From NCBI GenBank assembly GCA_938743325.2, contig OW568865.1, forward strand, positions 372,001-436,000: a DNA stretch of 64,000 nucleotides, written 5' to 3'. Positions 56,836 through 64,000 of the stretch are shown one piece after another; within the stretch, counting starts at the first letter, position 1, and each line of letters begins with the position of its first letter. Position numbers and translations under genes: made by a program. Source of the stretch: Pycnococcus provasolii. Its lineage: Eukaryota; Chlorophyta; Pseudoscourfieldiophyceae; Pseudoscourfieldiales; Pycnococcaceae. The notes under the pieces were generated by a model. That model was given only the letters and a program-made list of their open reading frames with translations. It searched no databases and was not told where the DNA came from.

Positions 56836-57984
56836 CAATCACGAGAAGCACACTACACTAAGTGGCGAGGAGGAGTGGTTAACCGCCTGACTGATGGCGA
56901 GAACGAAGACCAAGGCGGCCGAACAAGGCGGGGGGGGAAGAAGGGGAACGGACGACTGACTGATCGCGGTCACCGGACGGCCGGACGCATCCCGAATTCC
57001 CAATAAAATCCCGACCATGACGACCACCTACTGTACCACTACGATAGTCTAAGATGACCGGCAAGGCGAACCACCCCTTACATAGTACTACCGTAATGTA
57101 CTCTCCTCAACGAGTGTTTCTTCGAACGACCTACCCTAACTTATTACCGGTACAGGTACCTTTACCGTACTTCAAGGAGGCACTGATTGCGGAATGATCA
57201 GGCTCTCCAACTACTGTATTAATACCAAGCCGATTTTAAACAAAATATGGGCTGGACCATCTACCTTAAGGTTACCCTAGGTGGACCGGTCAGGAAAAAC
57301 AAAGAGCACTTTTTACTCCATCAATGACATAGATCACCGACATACGGTACATCAGAGAATCCCTCTCATCAGGAAGGGAAAAAACCCCCAGGTGGAAAAA
57401 GACTCTTCAAGGTCCCTCTTGGCCGTTAGGGTAGTCGTTAGGGTTAGGGTTAGCAGATCGGGATCCCATCGTGGTTTCTGTTAGGGCTATGAGTAGCAGA
57501 TTAGGGTTCAGGTGTTCTGTTAGGGTTAGGGTTAGGGTTAGGTCCGCCTATGGTCTTCCCTGACCTGACCTGACCATAGGGCACGTCGTCGTCGTCCAAA
57601 ACTCCGGAGAGTCAAAGCAGACGTTTCATTCTCGCTGTTCATGTGACACGTGTAAGTACAAGTGTGTGCACTTGCCCAATAATGTCGGATTGAAGTTCTC
57701 GCATGCCTTCATATTTCATTTCAATTCATACATGTTTAATATGTGCAGGCAGGCAGTTTCTTACATACCTGTAATACAATACAATCAGGCTCTGCTCTTT
57801 TGATTGTGCAGGGATCATCACATGAGAGTTTCGCCTTTGCTCGTTGAATTTGTTTTTTCTGCTCTTCCTTTGGCAACCTTTGGCTGGTGCTTTGGGGGAG
57901 GGACCCTGTATCTAGTTGGTACCTTAGTGAGTGGTACCTTCGCAGTTCTTGCTTGGCGTTTCTTCGTTTCTTCTCGTTTGTTCA
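56836..57984. other. 1.15-kb divergent intergenic region with TTAGGG-type repeats
   Basis: No gene is supported. GATAGTCTA is at 57043-57051, 208 bp upstream of the CNBD gene. CCCTTACATAGTACTA at 57076 matches the block at 25088. Telomere-like TTAGGG runs lie at 57439-57452 and 57519-57542 (nearly four units), followed by CCTGACCTGACCTGACC (about 57560). Confidence 0.5.
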
Positions 57985-60900
57985 ATGGCGTCCACGTCGT
58001 CGTCGTCAAGCAGCATCGCGTTGGAAATTGTCAGCTGCAGACACCTAAGAGTACCCGCGGATACCTACTTAGCTGCATACGAACTTGTGCACGCATCTGT
58101 GCGGATCATCAAACATAGCAACAATGACGAAAGCAACAACAACAACAACCACTCTGATTTCGCAAACGAAAGGACGACGCGACGCGTTCCACGCAACCCG
58201 ACGAAAGGAGGAACGGGAACAAATAAGCTCATCTGCAACCCGCAGTTTGCCGTTTACAAAAAGGAAACGTTTGCAATCGCCAAGCACAACAACACATTTC
58301 AGTGGACAGACTGCTGCAGTGACCACGGTCACGGCCAAGAAGGGGAAGGGTGCGATGCGGTAGAAATCAGCGTATGGGGAACGTCTGCACCTGAGATTTC
58401 TTCCGACGTAAACAACGCAACAACGACCGCGGAGAGGTGGAGGAAACTCGTGAACTCTGTATTACATAAGACACGGGCGGCACGAAAGCCTCGTTTTCTT
58501 GGACGAGTGCGACTGCTCCTCGACCCGCTGCTCGAGGAACGACTTGAAGTCCTTCCTAGCATCTTCGAGGACAACACCAACATCCGCGGTAATGCAGTGA
58601 GTGATGACGACGACAGCAACGACAACAGCTGCAATCGCATCACCGACGAGACGCCAAAGAGCACAGCCACGTCGACTTCGCCGTGGTCGGGTGGTGCTGA
58701 CAACGAGCTGATTTGGATCGATCTGCAGCGCAGCAGTAGAAAGGATGTGATCTCCGGAAGCGTTGGGATTCGCATTCACATCAAGGAGAAGAACCACGAT
58801 GAGCTGCCAAGTGGAATGCCGTCTCTGCGTCTATCCACATGCCGCTCGGTCGGTTCCTCCGTGGGTAACGGTGGAGGCCACACGGAGCGCCGCCTGTTTC
58901 ACGATCGCCATCTCGTCGTTCTCATGGAGCGCGCGAGCATTCGCGTCACTGTCGAGGACGGCAAGCACTACCCTCGGATCATGGAGCGCGTGATGGGGCA
59001 GTATGCACGTCTGCTTAGCGCCGCGCTTGGCGACGAGAACTCGATGCGGCTGTATGGATTTGCGCGTCTCGGCGAGACTCGCGCACGCACGCAAGCACGG
59101 CACACTCAACGAAAGCAGGATGCGAATGTCACCACCATACCAGAAGAGAAAGCGGTTGAATCTTCTCCGCAAGTGCCGTCACAGCAACAGCCGAACACGA
59201 CGCGAGGAATCCTCGACAGCGTGGCCATGGCAACCGAAGCCACGAAGAACAGGCTGAGAGACCTGCTCGCTATGCAGCAACCCAAGAGCAATCGAGACAT
59301 CACCACGCACGTCTTCGGGTGCGCGTGGGACGAGGCGTTCGTGCTGGAGGCTGGTGCGAAATCACACGCCGGGAGCCTGTCACTTGCTCTGTTCGATGCC
59401 AGCGAAACGGCAGCAGCAGCTTCAAATTCCGCCACACTGGCGAACCGAAGGCAGGTTCGAGGAGGACGAACGAACTTGAATCTGCAGGAGTTCGAGGAGG
59501 GTGCGGAGGAGGCTGCTGGAGGTGGTGCACGAATGGGACGACGACCACCCCCACAGCACCACTGCCTTGGTCACGTGCACATTCCACTGAGCTGGCTCGA
59601 CGTGAATCCGAACACGCGATTTCAAAGAAGCCTGTTCACGGGAGACGAGGCTTTCGAATGCCTACGCGAGGCTACTTCTGTGGAGGAGGCGCGCGAGCAG
59701 ATCCTGAGGGAAAAGATTGATCGATGCTCGCGCTGGATCAAGCTCGACACGTCCGCTGCGGGGCTGAATGCCGCGTTCGCCGCCTTTGGGAGAAAGCCGC
59801 CTAAGATTGCAACTTGGGTGAAAGTTTCAGCCTTCTTCTGCACGAAGCAAGATGCCATGCAGGCTGCCAAGTTGAGGACAAGGAATGGGTTTGCCAGTCC
59901 CGTTGCTGCGTGCGTCGCGGTGGAGGAGCCCTTGCGTATTTTAAGGATTTGTTTGTGGGGTGCCGAGCTGAACAATACGAACAAGAAAAGTTGCGAAAAA
60001 GAGGATACTGAGGATGCAAGCGGCGTTGTTTCGAATGGAATAGGAAGTGCGACAGACGGCGATGGTGATGGGTGGGGAATAGAACTTCTACGACGCGCAA
60101 ATGCACGGCAGGATGCTGAGGACTTTGTCGCGCCAAAACCAACCACCACCACGAGCGAAATGGTGCTCCCCGATCCCTTCTGCGTCCTAACGCTCAAAGA
60201 TGTGCCAAGCGGCCCGCTTGGATTTGGTGTGGCGTGTGGTGCACGCTCGATGGAATTCGGTGCCGGTGAGCTGTGTGAGGATGAGTGCATGGACAGGAGA
60301 TTGCACGGCAATATCATACGTACAGCAGGCCTGTGCCCGAGGGTCCCACGCACGCACGTGGCACCACGCACGTACAATCCACGGTGGAACAGCTCAATGG
60401 CGATGCTTGTGCCCACGGCAGAGACTCTTGTGGGTGCTGTCGAATTGCAGGTGCTTGATGCCAAGCGGAAGAAGAAGAAAATGCTAGAAGATGACGACGT
60501 GGAGGAGGACGCGGAGGTGGAGGACGCGGAGGAGGAGGAGGACGATGAAGACATTGGCGACGACGAACTGGACGATGAGGATGATGAAGACATTTTGTCA
60601 TCAACAAGTGGAACACCTCGCAGCAGCGGCAACGTTTCAAATCTCTGGGGCAGTTGCAAATCTTGCGCTGGAGTGTTCGACTCGATGAAAAAGCGACAAC
60701 GTCTTCTTCACAAATCTTCAGCGTCAAGGCTTGCGACGGTCAACCTTCCACTCAAGACGATCCCGTCGCTGCAGCATGGGGGGTCGAGTGTTACGTATCG
60801 ATGGGTCGACTCGACGGACGGAAGGCACCGCGTACGCCTTGCGGCTTATTGGGAAGAGCCTAGCATTCCTAATAATGATGATGGCATGTCAGTGCTTGGC

Positions 60901-62466
60901 ATGGGAACACTGGAAGTGATGAAGGTGCAGCTCATTGAGCCGTCGCTTGCTTCGTGCCGTCGTCCAGTTTTCGTTGTCGCCTCGTTGGGAGAGCATTGGC
61001 TTCAAACTCACGATGCGAACGCAAGAGAGGAGCAGCAGCAGGAGGACGCGGAGGACGCGGAGGAGGAGGAAGGTGGTGACAGATCATCATACCTTTCTCA
61101 ATTTTTTGCGAAGATCGAAGAGCTCGCCTCGAACCTGCCCTTGCCAAAATACGCATCACCACTTGCGGCGTCAGTTGCAGCTTACGTCGGGCGACGCATT
61201 CGACCAGCAATTGGACCCAAGACTCACAGAAGAATGGCAAGGGACAGGAGGAGACAACGACAGAAGAATACCGAAGAGGTTGCGAGCTATCTCTTCAGAG
61301 GCGTTCCAGGTGGATGGAGCTGGAAAGTGACTGATCCTGCGGATGCGGTGTACGCGAGCGTTTTCGAGCGACGATCGCACCGAGCGCCTCTGCTTCTTGG
61401 CCGCGTGTGCGTGCGAGTGAGCTCACTTGGGCGAAATGGTGCGAATTTGCTGAAGCTGCCGTTGACTGTGGAAGCGGAATCTGGCCGTCGCGTCGTCGTC
61501 GGACATCTCCACTTGAGCGTGGGAATTCGATGGGACGTGAGCGCGCATCGCGTGCTTGGCACGTACCTGAGGGCGCCGACTGGGGTGTTCGGACATGCAC
61601 CGATTGGTCTCGGCGAACGGCCCGCTTGTTTGGCCGCACCTGGGCTCTCTTGGACGGAGCGCGTCGTGCTGCGCCGTTTGCGCATGAGCGCTCTGGCAGC
61701 AACGCTCGTACGTTCTGCGCGTGCAGTGCACGTCGACCACCTCAAAGGTCAAAGTGGCATGATCCTCCCAGAGTGTGTTTGTGCAGCGATGGGCGGCGAC
61801 ACATCGTTCAGCGTGAGGGCGATCAAGGCACACATTCATCGATTGGTGCACGCGCTGACTGGCGGCATGTTGGCGCTGGTGGCGATGATGCCTGAGCTGG
61901 ACATTGCGGCGATCGTTGGGTGGCAGAATTCTTGGGTGAGCAGTTGCATTTGCTTTGGGTGGATGTTATTTGTGTTTCACGCTCGTCATGTCGTGGGCAT
62001 CGTCTTATGCGTGGGCGCACTGATTGCGGGGGTTGGGTTGGCGCACGCGAGACCCCTGAGCTGGGTGGCGTGCAAAGAAGTGGGGCCCGAGGAGGTCCAG
62101 CCGAGCAGCCGAGTTGGGTTCGCCGCAACACTGCGCGCCGCAGATGTGGCTCGCAGACAACTCCGCCACCGCAAGCGCGAGCTCCTTCTGGTGCTGCTGG
62201 CGGCACAGCATGCGATGCACGACTCGGCGGTTTGGGCGGAGCGCATTCGAGCGTTGGTGTGCTTCGCCGATCGGCGTGCCAGCACTTTGTTTTTTTGCGT
62301 ACTTGTACTCGCAGGCGCTGTGATTGTGGCGGTGCCACTGCGCTGGTTGGCACTGTTTGTTGGTTTGTTCATAATGAGACCGCCATCGTTGCGCGCCTAC
62401 GGCGTCACACCACCACCGCTCAATTTGCTCTTGAGACTTCCATCCTTGGAAGATGCCATCTTGTAA
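57985..62466 (+). CDS. Multiple C2 domain and transmembrane region protein (MCTP-like)
   Basis: 1493 residues from the first ATG at 57985. About four C2-type regions can be followed, near residues 5-290, 330-590, 640-970 and 985-1230 (LALEIVSCRHL; LGHVHIPLSWLD; DPFCVLTLKDVP then TYNPRWNSSMAMLV; LLGRVCVRVSSLGRN). The C-terminal PRT_C region has two hydrophobic hairpins (about 1310-1365 and 1440-1470) and ends VPLRWLALFVGLFIMRPP ... PPLNLLLRLPSLEDAIL, closely matching the end of plant MCTP/QUIRKY proteins. These tether the ER to the plasma membrane by C2-lipid contacts. C2 domains 1 and 2 carry long Asn/Asp-rich and Glu-rich inserts. A poly-Glu/Asp stretch lies near 60490-60600. Confidence 0.85.
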   Translation: MASTSSSSSSIALEIVSCRHLRVPADTYLAAYELVHASVRIIKHSNNDESNNNNNHSDFANERTTRRVPRNPTKGGTGTNKLICNPQFAVYKKETFAIAKHNNTFQWTDCCSDHGHGQEGEGCDAVEISVWGTSAPEISSDVNNATTTAERWRKLVNSVLHKTRAARKPRFLGRVRLLLDPLLEERLEVLPSIFEDNTNIRGNAVSDDDDSNDNSCNRITDETPKSTATSTSPWSGGADNELIWIDLQRSSRKDVISGSVGIRIHIKEKNHDELPSGMPSLRLSTCRSVGSSVGNGGGHTERRLFHDRHLVVLMERASIRVTVEDGKHYPRIMERVMGQYARLLSAALGDENSMRLYGFARLGETRARTQARHTQRKQDANVTTIPEEKAVESSPQVPSQQQPNTTRGILDSVAMATEATKNRLRDLLAMQQPKSNRDITTHVFGCAWDEAFVLEAGAKSHAGSLSLALFDASETAAAASNSATLANRRQVRGGRTNLNLQEFEEGAEEAAGGGARMGRRPPPQHHCLGHVHIPLSWLDVNPNTRFQRSLFTGDEAFECLREATSVEEAREQILREKIDRCSRWIKLDTSAAGLNAAFAAFGRKPPKIATWVKVSAFFCTKQDAMQAAKLRTRNGFASPVAACVAVEEPLRILRICLWGAELNNTNKKSCEKEDTEDASGVVSNGIGSATDGDGDGWGIELLRRANARQDAEDFVAPKPTTTTSEMVLPDPFCVLTLKDVPSGPLGFGVACGARSMEFGAGELCEDECMDRRLHGNIIRTAGLCPRVPRTHVAPRTYNPRWNSSMAMLVPTAETLVGAVELQVLDAKRKKKKMLEDDDVEEDAEVEDAEEEEDDEDIGDDELDDEDDEDILSSTSGTPRSSGNVSNLWGSCKSCAGVFDSMKKRQRLLHKSSASRLATVNLPLKTIPSLQHGGSSVTYRWVDSTDGRHRVRLAAYWEEPSIPNNDDGMSVLGMGTLEVMKVQLIEPSLASCRRPVFVVASLGEHWLQTHDANAREEQQQEDAEDAEEEEGGDRSSYLSQFFAKIEELASNLPLPKYASPLAASVAAYVGRRIRPAIGPKTHRRMARDRRRQRQKNTEEVASYLFRGVPGGWSWKVTDPADAVYASVFERRSHRAPLLLGRVCVRVSSLGRNGANLLKLPLTVEAESGRRVVVGHLHLSVGIRWDVSAHRVLGTYLRAPTGVFGHAPIGLGERPACLAAPGLSWTERVVLRRLRMSALAATLVRSARAVHVDHLKGQSGMILPECVCAAMGGDTSFSVRAIKAHIHRLVHALTGGMLALVAMMPELDIAAIVGWQNSWVSSCICFGWMLFVFHARHVVGIVLCVGALIAGVGLAHARPLSWVACKEVGPEEVQPSSRVGFAATLRAADVARRQLRHRKRELLLVLLAAQHAMHDSAVWAERIRALVCFADRRASTLFFCVLVLAGAVIVAVPLRWLALFVGLFIMRPPSLRAYGVTPPPLNLLLRLPSLEDAIL

Positions 62467-62704
62467 TGTCAAAAACAAAACTACCTTACACCATCTGATG
62501 AAACATGTGAAGAGTGTGTGTGTGTGTGTGTGTGCGTGATGAAAGAGAAAAAGAAGAGAGAGGTGGTAAATGATAAAAAGAGTTTGAATGGTTGATCCTA
62601 TTTCATCATACTATATGTTTGTAGCAAATAAAATCCTGTCCTTATTATTGAATTGTTTTTTGTGTTTTTGGGGCTATGATGTAATTTTGATTGTTGGTGA
62701 AATT
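62467..62704. other. Convergent 3' region with a GT microsatellite
   Basis: 238 bp between two stop codons. (GT)n at 62514-62534; the rest is AT-rich, as expected for 3' ends. Confidence 0.6.
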
Positions 62705-64000
62705 TTAGTGTAAGCGGATTGTTGATGTGCGTAAATGCCGTGAAGCCACCCTGCCCGCCCCATTCATCGCTGCGCGTGGCTTCGGCGCACCGCGGCGCGC
62801 CGTGGGTGGCGTCCGCGGAGCTTGCTGTCGATGTTGTCTTCGTTGTTGTTGTGTTGCCTCCGGGAGGGCACTTGCCGCCGCCACGGATTTCTTCTGCGAT
62901 GCTGACGCACCGGCGCCGTTGCCGTTCGCAAACACCGCCAGGTCGTCCATGGCGCGATCGTCCATGCCGAAGCCGTCGGAGCTCGCGTGAACGTTGATGG
63001 CACGCCCGGAGATGTCGCCCGCGCTGTTCATCCACTCCTCCTTCCACGCGAGAGCCTCCGGCGTTGAGCACGCGATGGAGCGACCACGCGGCACTGTTGC
63101 AGAGGCGCTCTTCACCTTCTTGGCAAACTCCTCCTCGAAGATGCTGCGCAGCAGGTAGTACTCCTTGGTCTCCGGCGGATCGTCAGGGAAGCGCTCGGCA
63201 CGTGCCGCGAACTGCTCGTCGGTTACCTCGTCCTCGGCGTACGCGCGCAGGCTGTCGACCCAGTCGTAGCCGACGCCGTCGCTGAACTGCTCCTTTTGCC
63301 TCCAGAGCACGTTCTCGGGAAGGTACGGGTTCTCCGGCGTGTCGAACGCCTTGCGCAGCACGTACTTCTCGAGCTTCGGGTGCACTCCGTCTGGCTTTTC
63401 GGACAAGTCGATCGTCTTTTCGTTCGGGTCGATGTTCATCATCTCATCGAGGAACACCTGGTCGAGGAACGGCACCCTCGCCTCGATGCCCCATGCCATC
63501 GTCGCCTTGTTCGCGCGGTTGACGTCCCAAAGATGCAGGCGGCTCGTCTTGCGCACGCACTCGCGGTGAAACTCCTCGGCGCTCGGCGCTTCGTGGAAGT
63601 ACAGGTAACCGCCGAGTGCCTCGTCGCTTCCCTCGCCGCTGAGCACCATCTTGATCCCCAGCGCCGCAATGCGCCGCGAGAGCAGGAACATGGGCACCGA
63701 CGCGCGGCACTGCTCCCAGCTTTCGATGTGGTAGACGACGTCACGCAGCGCGTCGAGCGCCTCCTGCGCGGTGAAGTAGAACTCGTAGTGGTCGGTGCCC
63801 AGGAAGTCGGCAACCTCCCGCGCCGCGTCGAGGTCAGGAGCACCCTTGATTCCAATGACGAAGCTCTTGAGCGGCGGCATGTTGCGCGACGCCGCGACGC
63901 GGCAGGCGATGGACGACACGAGGCTTGAGTCGAGCCCTCCGCTCAGCAGCACGCCAAACGGCACTTCCGCCATGAACCTCTTCTCCACCGCGGCGTGCAG
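62705..64000 (-). CDS. Asparagine synthetase (glutamine-hydrolysing), C-terminal part
   Basis: The frame is open to the right edge ([17 protein letters not shown]), so the glutaminase domain and start lie outside. The ATP-pyrophosphatase P-loop is [14 protein letters not shown]; then [67 protein letters not shown] and [18 protein letters not shown] are all as in eukaryotic AsnB-type enzymes. It converts aspartate, glutamine and ATP to asparagine. After the usual end (near [11 protein letters not shown]) about 90 extra residues follow, Ala/Gln/Arg-rich and of low complexity, ending RTSTIRLH. Many plant and algal AsnB proteins end close to the RxVxxH motif, so this tail is unusual. Confidence 0.93.
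   Translation of the reverse strand: MHAAVEKRFMAEVPFGVLLSGGLDSSLVSSIACRVAASRNMPPLKSFVIGIKGAPDLDAAREVADFLGTDHYEFYFTAQEALDALRDVVYHIESWEQCRASVPMFLLSRRIAALGIKMVLSGEGSDEALGGYLYFHEAPSAEEFHRECVRKTSRLHLWDVNRANKATMAWGIEARVPFLDQVFLDEMMNIDPNEKTIDLSEKPDGVHPKLEKYVLRKAFDTPENPYLPENVLWRQKEQFSDGVGYDWVDSLRAYAEDEVTDEQFAARAERFPDDPPETKEYYLLRSIFEEEFAKKVKSASATVPRGRSIACSTPEALAWKEEWMNSAGDISGRAINVHASSDGFGMDDRAMDDLAVFANGNGAGASASQKKSVAAASALPEATQQQRRQHRQQAPRTPPTARRGAPKPRAAMNGAGRVASRHLRTSTIRLH

Noticed and set aside
57439-57542. A true chromosome end at the TTAGGG repeats
   Set aside because: The runs are only two to four units and coding genes continue on both sides without break.
1-64000. tRNA, rRNA or snRNA genes
   Set aside because: I looked through the larger gaps for cloverleaf-like B-box sequences and conserved rRNA blocks and saw none; a covariance-model scan could still find one.

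Overview
The window is nuclear DNA of a small-genome green alga of prasinophyte type. Almost every gene is one uninterrupted open frame. Intergenic gaps are mostly 20-500 bp and genes alternate strands freely. TGTAA motifs, the usual green-algal poly(A) signal, follow the first gene. Several products need an N-terminal plastid targeting region (CHLI, HCF164-like thioredoxin, PsbP-domain protein). Short interstitial telomere-like repeats are of TTAGGG type. A tubulin polyglutamylase subunit suggests the organism makes cilia at some stage. I cannot name the species from sequence alone.

Layout. 1-11 kb: the 3' part of a giant surface-type protein with a PAN-like domain and about nine cadherin-like beta-sandwich repeats. 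11-20 kb: housekeeping genes (TPGS2, a POT-family transporter, a PsbP-domain protein, HCF164-like, GPN1, a CDC48 adaptor). 20-28 kb: an intact gene for a T4-type prohead protease whose first ATG creates an MGACCS acylation motif, two unknown proteins, and a cyclic-nucleotide-type K+ channel with an EF-hand-like loop. 28-37 kb: a GT29 sialyltransferase-like enzyme with a recently duplicated acidic tail, a DEDDh exonuclease, a protein kinase and a secreted hydrolase.

37-47 kb is the most unusual part. It is an island of Golgi-type glycan-modifying genes: a double FkbM methyltransferase, two near-identical GT8-like transferases, a GT69/CAP59-like transferase, a methyltransferase relic and a sulfotransferase. 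Three genes share the same ~480-bp leader (promoter, start and membrane anchor), but the third carries a different catalytic domain. Five extra copies of a 3' tail can be traced to the convergent sulfotransferase/UTP12 junction at 47.0-47.13 kb. A 103-bp stem module is identical in the FkbM gene and the first GT8 gene. I read this as a cassette array in which catalytic cores are exchanged between fixed ends.

47-64 kb returns to conserved genes: UTP12, CHLI, an acyl-CoA dehydrogenase with a peroxisomal C-terminus, a double cyclic-nucleotide-binding protein, an MCTP-like C2 protein and the C-terminal part of asparagine synthetase, which runs off the right edge. A TAGACTAT-like motif recurs upstream of many start codons.

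All functional calls come from reading motifs by eye; no database search was run.
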